Below are positions 41,812 to 50,327 of a DNA stretch of 64,000 nt, piece by piece. The position numbers and the translations under genes were made by a program. Origin of the DNA: UBA8950 sp034411635 (GTDB taxonomy: Bacteria; Chloroflexota; Anaerolineae; Anaerolineales; Villigracilaceae); contig DAOUML010000134.1 in assembly GCA_034411635.1 (NCBI GenBank), positions 22,977 to 86,976 on the forward strand, in the 5' to 3' direction. Numbering within the stretch: position 1 is the stretch's first letter; the number at the start of each line of letters is the position of its first letter. The notes under the pieces are model-generated. The model did not search any database, was not told the origin of the DNA, and was given only the letters and a program-made list of their open reading frames with translations.

Positions 41812-43992
41812 ATGACGACTGAAACACTTATCTGGCTTCTCCCCCTGCCGCCACTGCTGGCGTTCTTCCTGATTGTGCTGTTTACCAACAAGAGCAAAGC
41901 CCTCAGTCATAGCATTGCGGTTGGCGCGGCCCTGCTCTCGTTTGCTGGCAGTATGGTGGTTTTCTTCCGCGCAGTGGGCATGGAAAATTTCGGCAAAAAA
42001 GTTTTCGAGCATTCGATTAACTGGCTGCCGACAGGTGACACCTTCCTGAAAGTCGGCGTTTTGATTGACCCGCTTTCAGCCATTGTGCTTTTCTTCGTCG
42101 CCTGGACGATCTTGATGATCTTCATCTACAGCGTCGGCTACCATAACTTCGGCCAACCGGATGGCGACCATGACCACAAGGGCCTGCCGCCGCACGGCGC
42201 AACCGTCACCGATGCGCACGGACACAAGCACACCGTCCTCTCGGTCGAACCAATGTACAGCCGCTTCTTTGCCTTCATTGGCCTGTTCGCCTTCGGCATG
42301 TATACCCTGGTCGTCTCCGACAACCTGCTGACCATGTTCGTCGGTTGGGAGATTATGGGCCTGTGCTCGTACCTGCTAATCGGTTTCTGGTTCGCCAAAC
42401 CTTCGGCGCGCGCGGCGGGCATCAAGGCTTTTATGACCACCCGCGTTGGCGATGTCTTCATGCTGCTCGGTATTGCCTTCCTGTACTCGGCCACCGGCAC
42501 GCTTTCGTTCCGCGAAATCTTCACCCCGGATGTGCTGGATGCCCTGGCCCATACCATCACCCCGGTCTTCGGCCTGTCTGCCGCCGGGCTGATCGCCATC
42601 CTGCTCTTCATCGGGACAATCGGCAAATCGGCGCAGTGGCCGCTACACATCTGGCTACCCGACGCGATGGAAGGCCCGACCCCCGTCAGCGCGATGATCC
42701 ATGCCGCCACGATGGTTTCGGCGGGTGTTTACGCCGTCCTGCGCATGTTCCCGCTGCTCTCCTGGGGTTGGGATCCGCATCACGGACTGCTGCCAGCCAT
42801 GACCGTTGTCGCCCTGATCGGCGCCTTCACCGCCATCTTTGCCGCAACCATCGCCCTGGCGCAGAACGACATCAAGAAAGTTCTGGCCTACTCAACCATC
42901 TCGCAACTTGGCTTCATGATCGCCGCCATCGGCATCGGCGCCTATGTGGCCGCCGCCTTCCACCTGGTGACGCACGCCTTCTTCAAGGCCCTGCTCTTCC
43001 TCGGTTCCGGCTCGGTCATTCACGGCATGGAGCACGGCGTGCTGCACACCGGCAACCACAAGGTCGACCCGCAGGATATGCTCAACATGGGCGGCCTGCG
43101 CAAGAAAATGCCCATCACCTTCTGGACCTTCCTCATCGGCGGTTTTGCCCTGGCGGGCTTCCCGCTCGTGACGGCAGGTTTTTGGTCGAAGGACGAAATC
43201 CTGGCCGATGCCTTTTTCCATGGGCAATGGGCGGTGCTGATTACCCTGTCCATCGCCGCGCTGATGACGGCCTTCTACACCATGCGCCAGATTACGCTGA
43301 CCTTTTTCGGCGAACCGCGCACGAAGGAAGCCGAACATGCCCACGAAACGCCCTGGACGATGACCCTGCCGCTCGTTATCCTGTCGGTTTTTGCCATCGC
43401 TTATGGTTGGGTCGGCATTCCCAAGAACTTCCCGGTGTTGGGTGAGTTTTCCTCGCACTGGTTCAAGTATTTCATCATCGGTTCCTTGCTCGAAAAGCCC
43501 GAAACCCCCGAATTCAGTTGGATCCCGCTACTGATTTCCCTGGGCGTTGCCCTGGGCGGCCTGGCGCTCGGATGGCTGGTCTATAAGGACTACAAAGCCG
43601 GACAGCCTGACCCGCTCCAGAAGCCGCTCGGCCCGGTCTACACCCTGCTCCAGAACAAATGGTATTTTGACGAGTTCTACAATTTCTTCGTCGTCAAGCC
43701 GGTCATCTGGATTTCGGAAGTCTTCACTTACCGTTGGATGGACAAGGGCCTCATCGATGGCATCTTGCACTTTATCGCCAAATTGCCCATCTGGATTGGC
43801 GATTTCTTGCGCAACAAATTCGACAAGCCGTTCATCAATGAGTTGATTGGTGATGGCACGGCGGCGGTCTTCCAAAAGGCCGGACACGAATTGCGCTATA
43901 CCCAAACCGGGCGTATCCAGACTTATCTCATCGCCTCGGCATCCTTCCTCATCGTCCTGGTGGCGGTGCTGGCTTATCTTTTCCTTGCCTAA
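41812..43992 (+). CDS. nuoL: NADH-quinone oxidoreductase subunit L
   Basis: The 726-residue antiporter-like subunit is longer than E. coli NuoL (613). It keeps the Glu in FVGWEIMGLCSYLLIGFW, Lys in IGKSAQWPLHIWLPDAMEGP and a later Lys in LAQNDIKKVLAYSTISQLG. A His-rich loop (~115-145: DGDHDHKGLPPHG, DAHGHKHTV) is inserted early. The C-terminal part contains a long lateral amphipathic region (KWYFDEFYNFFVVKP...) ending in an anchor helix. Extra length fits a complex I with an additional NuoM, where the lateral helix must span one more subunit; that is inference. Confidence 0.95.
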   Translation: MTTETLIWLLPLPPLLAFFLIVLFTNKSKALSHSIAVGAALLSFAGSMVVFFRAVGMENFGKKVFEHSINWLPTGDTFLKVGVLIDPLSAIVLFFVAWTILMIFIYSVGYHNFGQPDGDHDHKGLPPHGATVTDAHGHKHTVLSVEPMYSRFFAFIGLFAFGMYTLVVSDNLLTMFVGWEIMGLCSYLLIGFWFAKPSARAAGIKAFMTTRVGDVFMLLGIAFLYSATGTLSFREIFTPDVLDALAHTITPVFGLSAAGLIAILLFIGTIGKSAQWPLHIWLPDAMEGPTPVSAMIHAATMVSAGVYAVLRMFPLLSWGWDPHHGLLPAMTVVALIGAFTAIFAATIALAQNDIKKVLAYSTISQLGFMIAAIGIGAYVAAAFHLVTHAFFKALLFLGSGSVIHGMEHGVLHTGNHKVDPQDMLNMGGLRKKMPITFWTFLIGGFALAGFPLVTAGFWSKDEILADAFFHGQWAVLITLSIAALMTAFYTMRQITLTFFGEPRTKEAEHAHETPWTMTLPLVILSVFAIAYGWVGIPKNFPVLGEFSSHWFKYFIIGSLLEKPETPEFSWIPLLISLGVALGGLALGWLVYKDYKAGQPDPLQKPLGPVYTLLQNKWYFDEFYNFFVVKPVIWISEVFTYRWMDKGLIDGILHFIAKLPIWIGDFLRNKFDKPFINELIGDGTAAVFQKAGHELRYTQTGRIQTYLIASASFLIVLVAVLAYLFLA

Positions 43993-44004
43993 AGGGAGTG
44001 GACA

Positions 44005-45525
44005 ATGGACTTCATTAGCACTCACCTGTTGACAACCATCCTGTTTTTCCCCGTCCTGGCGGCGCTGGTCATTTTGTTCATCCCCAATGACCAGATCAAA
44101 GCCATTCGCTGGACGGCTTTCCTCGCCAGTCTGGTTCCGCTCGGTCTGTCCATCTGGCTGTGGACGATTTTCAACCCGAACATGGCCGGCTTCCAGTTTG
44201 AAGAGCAATATGCCTGGTATGAGGTCGTCAACTCGACCTTCCACCTCGGCGTGGACGGTCTTTCGCTTTCGATGGTTTTGTTGACTACCATTCTGACCCC
44301 GCTGGCCCTCTTGGCCTCCTTCAGCATCAGCGACAAAGTCAAGGCCTACATGATTTTGTTCCTGCTGCTCGAAACCGGTATGCTGGGCGTCTTCATGGCC
44401 CTCGACCTGTTGATTTTCTTCGTTTTCTGGGAAATCGGCCTGGTTCCGATGTATTTTCTCATCAACCAGTGGGGTTCGGCCAATCGTAACTACGCCTCGC
44501 TCAAGTTCTTCATCTACACGATGGCCGGTTCGCTTGGCTTGTTCCTTGCCATTCAGATGCTTGGCGTCATGTTCCAAACCTACGACATCGTCACCCTGGC
44601 CGAACGCTGGAGCAGCCTCGAAAACGGGACCATGCTCGGCCTGCCGGTCAGCACGGTCAAGACGGTGGCCTTCTGGGCTTTTGTGGTCGCTTTTGCCATC
44701 AAAGTCCCGGTCTGGCCTTTCCACACCTGGCTGCCCGATGCCCACACCGAAGCCCCTACTGCTGGTTCAATGATTTTGGCGGGTGTTTTACTGAAACTGG
44801 GCGCGTATGGTTTCCTGCGGCTGGTGCTGCCCTTCTACCCGGCTGAATCGGCTCAATTTGCCGGGGTGCTGGCTTTCCTGGCGGTCATGGCGATTATCTT
44901 TGGCGCGTTCGGCTCCTATGGTCAGACCGACTTCAAACGCCTGGTGGCCTACTCGTCGATCAATCACATGGGTTTTGTGCTGCTCGGCATTGCCGCCGCT
45001 GCCAAAGCAGCAGGTACGCTGGATGGCACCATTGCCCTGAGTGGCGCGGTGTTGCAAATGTTCAACCACGGTCTTTCGGCGGCAGGGATGTTCTTTCTGG
45101 TGGGCGTCATTTATGAGCGCACCCACACCCGCGATCTGACGAAGTTGGGCGGCTTGTTTCCGCTTGTGCCGATGTATGGAACCATTCTGATTTTTACCAG
45201 CATGGCTTCGCTCGGTTTGCCAGGGCTGAATGGCTTTGTCTCCGAATTTATGATTGTGCGCGGTTCGTGGGCCATTCTGCCGGGCTATACCGCCCTGGCG
45301 ATGCTCGGCCTGTTGATGACCGGCGCATACATCCTGCGCGGAATCAAACAGGTGTTGCATGGCCCGCTCAACCAGCATTGGGCGCACGGCGAACACCGCC
45401 TGACCGAAATCAATTTCCGCGAAATTCTCGTCATGGCCCCGCTGATGATTCTCATCCTGATCATCGGCGTCTGGCCGATGTGGATTTTGGACGTCATCAA
45501 TAAAGCGATGACGATGCTGTTCTAG
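44005..45525 (+). CDS. nuoM: NADH-quinone oxidoreductase subunit M (first copy)
   Basis: This 506-residue NuoM has all expected charged residues: Glu in FFVFWEIGLVPMYFLI, the TM7 Lys in AFAIKVPVWPFHTWLPDAH, the TM8 Lys in GVLLKLGAYG and YGQTDFKRLVAYSSINHMG. It should be a functional proton-translocating antiporter-like subunit. It lies 12 nt before a second, diverged nuoM. Confidence 0.95.
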   Translation: MDFISTHLLTTILFFPVLAALVILFIPNDQIKAIRWTAFLASLVPLGLSIWLWTIFNPNMAGFQFEEQYAWYEVVNSTFHLGVDGLSLSMVLLTTILTPLALLASFSISDKVKAYMILFLLLETGMLGVFMALDLLIFFVFWEIGLVPMYFLINQWGSANRNYASLKFFIYTMAGSLGLFLAIQMLGVMFQTYDIVTLAERWSSLENGTMLGLPVSTVKTVAFWAFVVAFAIKVPVWPFHTWLPDAHTEAPTAGSMILAGVLLKLGAYGFLRLVLPFYPAESAQFAGVLAFLAVMAIIFGAFGSYGQTDFKRLVAYSSINHMGFVLLGIAAAAKAAGTLDGTIALSGAVLQMFNHGLSAAGMFFLVGVIYERTHTRDLTKLGGLFPLVPMYGTILIFTSMASLGLPGLNGFVSEFMIVRGSWAILPGYTALAMLGLLMTGAYILRGIKQVLHGPLNQHWAHGEHRLTEINFREILVMAPLMILILIIGVWPMWILDVINKAMTMLF

Positions 45526-45537
45526 TCGAGGTGCGCG

Positions 45538-47052
45538 ATGCAATTTCCAATTCTTAGTGTCATCATTTTCACCCCGCTGGTCGCCGCGCTGGTCATCTTC
45601 CTGATGAAAGGCGAGCGCAAGACAGAAATCCGCGTGACGGCCCTGGCCGCCTCGGTCTTTGCGCTCATCCTGTCTGTTTGGGCCTATTTCTCGTATGACC
45701 AGAGTCTGGCGGGCTATCAGTTCATCGAAAAGTATGATTGGCTTCCCGTTTTGGGCATTTCCTACCACGTCGGCATCGACGGGATGAGCGCCCCGCTCGT
45801 CCTGCTCACCGGTTTGGTTATGTTCACCGGCGTCTTGATTTCGTGGGGCATCGACGACCGCCCGCGCGAATTCTTCGCTTTCCTGTTCCTGTTGGCGGGC
45901 GGCGTGTTCGGCGTCTTCGTGGCCCTCGATCTGTTCATGCTCTTCTTCTTCTACGAAATTGCCGTCTTCCCGATGTACCTGCTGATTGCCATCTGGGGCT
46001 GGAAGCAGACTCGCGAATACGCGGCCATGAAACTGACCATCTACCTGTTCCTCGGCTCGGTTTTTGCCCTGGTCGGCGGGTTGGCGATGTACTGGCAGGT
46101 TGGCATGAACACCGGCGTCTACACTTTCGACATGCTTCAGATGGAGCAGGCTGGCGCGATGGCGGGCATGGTTGAAATCTTCGGCCTGTCGATTCCCTTC
46201 CAGGTTTTCTGGTTCTTGCCGGTCTTTCTCGGATTCGCCATTTTGGGCGGTATCTTCCCCTTCCATAACTGGTCCCCCGATGGTCACGTCGCCGCTCCCA
46301 CGGCAGTCTCGATGTTCCACGCTGGCGTGCTGATGAAACTGGGCGCGTTCGCGGCCCTGCGCGTCGGCATTATGCTCCTGCCCGAAGGCGCAATTTTCTG
46401 GAAGTATCTCATCCTCGGCCTGGCGCTGGTCAACGTGGTCTATGGCGCATTTATCGCCATGATTCAGACCGACTTCAAATACATCATCGGTTTCTCCTCG
46501 GTTTCGCACATGGGGCTGGTGGTGCTTGGTTTTGCCACGCTGAACCGCGAAGGCATGGTCGGCGCGGGATTGCAGATGTTCTCGCACGGTGTCATGACGG
46601 CGCTCTTCTTTGCCGCTGTCGGCATGGTCTATGACCGCGCCCACACCCGCCAGTTGCCCGAATTGGGAGGCATGGCCAAAGCCCTGCCCTGGGTGGCGAT
46701 TTCCTTCATTGTTGGCGGTCTGGTTTCGATGGGCATGCCGGGCTTATCCGGTTTCGTGGCTGAGTTCCCCATCTTCATGGGTGTCTGGAAAGAACAATGG
46801 TTGGTTGCGGTTATCGCCTCAATCTCGATTGTGATTACCGCGGGCTACGTCTTGCTAGCCATTCGGCGCGTCTTCTTTGGCGATATGCCGGCCCAATTTG
46901 AAGGTCACATTGGCCCGATTTCCGTTCTTGATAAAGTTGCCCTGGCTACGCTGGTAATCGTCATGTTTGCCCTGGGCATGTTCCCCGGCCTGATGGCGCC
47001 GCTGGTCGACCTGGGCGTCGATAACGTGCTGCGGCTTTTGGGAGGTGCATAA
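45538..47052 (+). CDS. nuoM: NADH-quinone oxidoreductase subunit M (second copy)
   Basis: This 504-residue NuoM paralogue keeps Glu in FFFYEIAVFPMYLLI, the TM8 Lys in GVLMKLGAFAALR and the later IQTDFKYIIGFSSVSHMG. The central TM7 Lys is missing: the first copy has AIKVPVWPFH where this one has AILGGIFPFH, so Lys is replaced by Leu. It has diverged well away from the first copy, so this is an old duplication. It probably occupies an extra position in the membrane arm. Confidence 0.93.
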   Translation: MQFPILSVIIFTPLVAALVIFLMKGERKTEIRVTALAASVFALILSVWAYFSYDQSLAGYQFIEKYDWLPVLGISYHVGIDGMSAPLVLLTGLVMFTGVLISWGIDDRPREFFAFLFLLAGGVFGVFVALDLFMLFFFYEIAVFPMYLLIAIWGWKQTREYAAMKLTIYLFLGSVFALVGGLAMYWQVGMNTGVYTFDMLQMEQAGAMAGMVEIFGLSIPFQVFWFLPVFLGFAILGGIFPFHNWSPDGHVAAPTAVSMFHAGVLMKLGAFAALRVGIMLLPEGAIFWKYLILGLALVNVVYGAFIAMIQTDFKYIIGFSSVSHMGLVVLGFATLNREGMVGAGLQMFSHGVMTALFFAAVGMVYDRAHTRQLPELGGMAKALPWVAISFIVGGLVSMGMPGLSGFVAEFPIFMGVWKEQWLVAVIASISIVITAGYVLLAIRRVFFGDMPAQFEGHIGPISVLDKVALATLVIVMFALGMFPGLMAPLVDLGVDNVLRLLGGA

Positions 47053-48504
47053 ATGAGCGTTGATATCCTGGCAATCTTGCCTGAAATCCTGATGCTGGCG
47101 TTGGGCATTCTTATTCTGGTGCTCGACCCGCTCTGGAAAGACGAAAAACGCCGCCTGAACCTGGGTTGGATCACTGCTGGCGGCTTGTTCGCTGTCATGG
47201 CTGTCAGCCTGCTGCTCGGGCGTCCTGGCGCGGATGGTGAACTGGTTTGGGGCGGCATGTTGCGCTTCGACATGCTGGCCTATGCCTTCAAACTGTTCTT
47301 CATTTTCGCCGCCGCCATCACTGCCCTCTTCATGATGGATGTGGAAGGCACCTCGCGCCGCGCCGAAGCCTTTGTCCTCTTGCTGGTTTCGACGATTGGC
47401 ATGAGCCTGATGGCCGCCTCCGCCGACATCGTCATGCTTTACCTGGCGATTGAAACCACCTCCATTCCGCTCTACGTTTTGGCCGGTTTCCTGCTCGACG
47501 ACAAAAAATCCATCGAAGCCGGGTTCAAATACCTGCTTTTCGGCGCGATGACCTCCGCCGTCCTGCTCTATGGCCTGACCCTGTTACTCGGACAGGCTGG
47601 CGCGACCAGTTTCGAGGCCCTGGCGACCACATTCGCCGCTCCCACCCCCTTCACCATCGGTATCCTGATTTTGCTGGTGGTCGGACTCGGCTTCAAACTC
47701 TCGCTAGCCCCCTTCCACTTCTGGGCCCCCGATACTTATGAAGGCTCGCCCAGCCCGGTGGCAGGTTTTCTTTCCACGGCTTCCAAGGCCGCTGGTTTTG
47801 CCGTTCTCGCTCGCCTGTTTATGACCTCCTTTGGCGCGACGGCTGAACAATGGCAAATCCTACTCGCCATTCTGGCGGCAGCGACCATGATTCTCGGCAA
47901 CCTGGTTGCCCTCGCGCAGAAAAATCTTAAGCGTCTGCTGGCCTATTCCTCGATTGCCCATGCTGGATACGCCCTGTTGGGTGTTATTGCCGCCACCTCG
48001 CTGGGGATTACCTCGGCTGTTTTCTACATGCTGGCCTACGTGCTGACAAACCTGGCCGCCTTTGGCGTCATCTCCATTGTCGGGCGCGTCACCGGCTCCG
48101 ACGACATCCGCGCTTACGATGGCATGAGCCGCCGCTCGCCCTACCTGGCCCTGGCGATGCTGGTCGCGTTCCTCTCGCTTTCGGGTATGCCGCCCTTTGG
48201 CGGGTTCATCGCCAAGGTGCTGGTCTTCTTTGCCGCCGTCGAAGCCGGGTGGACCTGGCTGGTTGTCATCGGCATTATCACGTCCGTTGTCAGTGTGTAT
48301 TATTACCTGACCGTGATGAAATACGTCTACCTGTATCGTATGGAAGGCGAAGACGAAGAAGCCAACCCCATCCTGGTTACTCGTCCGCACATGATCGCTC
48401 TCAGCCTGTTGACCATCGGCATTGTTTTGGTTGGCACGATTTTCGCCCCCTGGTACGCCCTGTCTGCTGACGCAGCGACCAGCCTGCTGAGTTTCATGCC
48501 TTAA
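47053..48504 (+). CDS. nuoN: NADH-quinone oxidoreductase subunit N
   Basis: This 483-residue NuoN starts directly after the nuoM stop (0-nt gap). It has the Glu in LYLAIETTSIPLYVLAGF, the TM7 Lys in VGLGFKLSLAPFHFWAPDTYEGSP, a TM8 Lys in STASKAAGFAVL and KNLKRLLAYSSIAHAGY. It is the last gene of the membrane-arm operon and is followed by a strong terminator. Confidence 0.95.
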   Translation: MSVDILAILPEILMLALGILILVLDPLWKDEKRRLNLGWITAGGLFAVMAVSLLLGRPGADGELVWGGMLRFDMLAYAFKLFFIFAAAITALFMMDVEGTSRRAEAFVLLLVSTIGMSLMAASADIVMLYLAIETTSIPLYVLAGFLLDDKKSIEAGFKYLLFGAMTSAVLLYGLTLLLGQAGATSFEALATTFAAPTPFTIGILILLVVGLGFKLSLAPFHFWAPDTYEGSPSPVAGFLSTASKAAGFAVLARLFMTSFGATAEQWQILLAILAAATMILGNLVALAQKNLKRLLAYSSIAHAGYALLGVIAATSLGITSAVFYMLAYVLTNLAAFGVISIVGRVTGSDDIRAYDGMSRRSPYLALAMLVAFLSLSGMPPFGGFIAKVLVFFAAVEAGWTWLVVIGIITSVVSVYYYLTVMKYVYLYRMEGEDEEANPILVTRPHMIALSLLTIGIVLVGTIFAPWYALSADAATSLLSFMP

Positions 48505-48512
48505 TAAAAATA

Positions 48513-48564
48513 CCCAAAACTGCATATCAGGACGGCTTATGCCGTCCTGATATGCAGTTTTGGG
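48513..48564 (+). terminator. Terminator of the nuo operon
   Basis: A 24-bp perfect stem (48513-48536 with 48541-48564) with a 4-base loop, 9 nt past the nuoN stop. The stem is preceded by AATAAAAATA and contains TTTT in the right arm. Confidence 0.85.
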
Positions 48565-48632
48565 CTTACCTCCCACCCTGAAGGGTGATAAAATAATCGC
48601 CCTTTTTCGCTCAATTTTGTCACTTCCATACT

Positions 48633-48661
48633 GGACTTGACAAAAGTCCCTGTGATATAAT
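48633..48661 (+). promoter_or_regulatory. Candidate promoter of the atp operon
   Basis: TATAAT at 48656-48661 ends 9 nt before the ATG at 48671, with no Shine-Dalgarno site, so the message may be nearly leaderless. TTGACA (48637-48642) lies only 13 bp upstream and sits in a small inverted repeat (GGACTT/AAGTCC, 48633-48649) that could be an operator. Confidence 0.45.
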
Positions 48662-48670
48662 CCCAACCGC

Positions 48671-48961
48671 ATGAGCCAGCCGACCAATCAGAAAAATACG
48701 ACCTTTAATATGGCCCTGGCAACTGTTGTTGGTCAGGTTGGATGTCTGACACCAGTTATTCTTATTGGTGCGTTGTTTGCGGGGTTGTGGTTGGACTCAT
48801 TTTTTGAAACCAGACCATTGTTTACAATTATTTTTATTGTTGTAAGTGCCCCAATTGCGGTTATCGCGCTGGTTTTCATCGTGCGTAAAGCAACCAATCA
48901 ATTAAAGCCTGTTACCGAAAATAAAGCCAAATCTGTTGAGGAGGAAGTGAATCGTGAGTGA
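48671..48961 (+). CDS. ATP synthase-associated AtpZ/AtpI-like membrane protein
   Basis: This 96-residue protein has two membrane helices (VGCLTPVILIGALFAGLWLD; LFTIIFIVVSAPIAVIALVF) and an acidic tail. It stands first in the atp cluster where atpI/atpZ normally lies. AtpI-type proteins help assemble the c-ring or carry Mg2+; the exact role here is unknown. Its end overlaps the atpB start by 8 nt. Confidence 0.75.
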   Translation: MSQPTNQKNTTFNMALATVVGQVGCLTPVILIGALFAGLWLDSFFETRPLFTIIFIVVSAPIAVIALVFIVRKATNQLKPVTENKAKSVEEEVNRE

Positions 48962-49982
48962 AAAACCCAAGAAACGAGTGTGGGCGCGCTGGGTCGTGCT
49001 TGCGGCGATAATTTTGGGCCTGTTTCTATTTACCGGTTTCTTTGGAATCGGTTTGGGAATTCAACCCATCATGCCGCATGTTTATCTGCCTGGTGAAAAA
49101 CTGAGCGAAACGCCATTTTTGGGCATTGCCGGTTTTTACCCGACCAATACCCTGGTTGGAATGCTTGTCGCGGACTTGATTGTGATTTTGCTGGCTGTTG
49201 GCGTCTCTGGCGGCGTTCGCAGCGGTAAAATGATACTGACAGGCATTAGCGGCGCGGTTGAGGCCTTGCTTGAAATGCTCTACAACATTACCGAAGGCAC
49301 GGCTGGCAAGTGGGCCAAACAAATCTTCCCCTGGTTTGCCACAATTACATTGCTTGTGCTGGCGGCCAACTGGTCGGGGCTTGTGCCTGGGAATGAAACG
49401 ATTGGCCTGGTACATGAATATTACGCCGATAAAGGTCATCCAATTATCGAGTTGGCTGGCGAGGGCTTTGTGACCATCTGGCAGGGTGGCGCTGGCATTC
49501 CGGAATTTGACCGCGCTTCTAATACCGAAACCGTCTACGCGATTGTGCCTTTCCTGCGCCCGGTTTCTACCGATCTGAACTTTACCTTTGCCCTGGCTGT
49601 TGTGGCGGTGGTGATGATTCAGGTTTTTGGCTTCAGATCGCAAGGCATGGCTTACCTGACCAAATTCTGGAACACAAAAACGCTCTTCAGCAAGCCAATT
49701 TTTGGCGTGATTGATTTTGGCGTCGGTATTCTCGAACTGATTTCCGAATTCTCAAAAATACTCTCCTTTGCTTTTCGTCTTTTTGGAAATATGTTCGCCG
49801 GCGCGGTTTTGCTCTTTGTTATTGGCTCGCTGGTTCCTGTTTTTGCCCAGGCAATGTTCTACCTGCTTGAATTTTTCGTCGGTCTCATTCAGGCGATTGT
49901 CTTTGGTATGTTGACGATGGTCTTCATGGCCCAGGCCACCCAGGGACACGGCGAACACCACGAAGAAGAAGCGCACGCGTAA
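48954..49982 (+). CDS. atpB: ATP synthase Fo subunit a
   Basis: This 342-residue subunit a starts at GTG 48954 and forms the proton half-channels against the c-ring. The essential Arg lies in LSFAFRLFGNMFAGAVL, and the C-terminal helix FVGLIQAIVFGMLTMVFMAQA is typical. It is longer than E. coli AtpB (271) because of an extended N-terminus and a periplasmic loop (~145-195). A His-rich tail (GHGEHHEEEAHA) follows the last helix. Confidence 0.94.
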   Translation: MSEKPKKRVWARWVVLAAIILGLFLFTGFFGIGLGIQPIMPHVYLPGEKLSETPFLGIAGFYPTNTLVGMLVADLIVILLAVGVSGGVRSGKMILTGISGAVEALLEMLYNITEGTAGKWAKQIFPWFATITLLVLAANWSGLVPGNETIGLVHEYYADKGHPIIELAGEGFVTIWQGGAGIPEFDRASNTETVYAIVPFLRPVSTDLNFTFALAVVAVVMIQVFGFRSQGMAYLTKFWNTKTLFSKPIFGVIDFGVGILELISEFSKILSFAFRLFGNMFAGAVLLFVIGSLVPVFAQAMFYLLEFFVGLIQAIVFGMLTMVFMAQATQGHGEHHEEEAHA

Positions 49983-49986
49983 GTTT

Positions 49987-50003
49987 CGGGCGATTTTCGC
50001 CCG
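49987..50003 (+). other. Intercistronic hairpin between atpB and atpE
   Basis: A 7-bp stem (49987-49993 with 49997-50003) with a 3-base loop, in the 101-bp gap ahead of atpE. It may stabilise the mRNA or aid high atpE translation. Confidence 0.45.
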
Positions 50004-50083
50004 TGTAAACCATTTCACAGTGGCGCGGTTTGCAAGCGCAAACTGTACCGCCCGAAAACGATAAATACGGAGGATTATCTACT

Positions 50084-50311
50084 ATGGAAGTTGCAGCCGC
50101 AAAATTGATTGGCGCAGGCCTGGCGATGATTGGCGCGATTGGCGCTGGCGCCGGGGTTGGTATTGTTGTTGGTGGTGCTGTTCAGGCGATGGGACGTAAC
50201 CCCGATGCCACCGGCACCATTCAGACCAACATGATTTTAGGGATTGCTTTCGCTGAGGCCATTGCGATTTACTGTCTGGTCGTTGCGCTCCTGATTTTGT
50301 TCGTTTTCTAA
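50084..50311 (+). CDS. atpE: ATP synthase Fo subunit c
   Basis: This 75-residue subunit c starts at ATG 50084 behind GGAGG. Two helices flank the polar loop RNPD; the ion-binding Glu is in GIAFAEAIAIYC in helix 2. Helix 1 (GAGAGVGIVVGGAVQAMG) has the glycine-rich c-ring packing motif. The Na+ signature (Gln in helix 1 and Ser/Thr after the Glu) is absent, so this ring probably carries protons. Confidence 0.94.
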   Translation: MEVAAAKLIGAGLAMIGAIGAGAGVGIVVGGAVQAMGRNPDATGTIQTNMILGIAFAEAIAIYCLVVALLILFVF

Positions 50312-50327
50312 AAGACAGGAGGATACT

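Noticed and set aside
44788..46644. A 618-codon open frame on the minus strand, with others at 43528-44745 and 42345-43445 in different frames
   Set aside because: They lie opposite or out of frame with nuoL and the two nuoM genes, have low-complexity charged sequence and no domain. They are codon-bias shadows.
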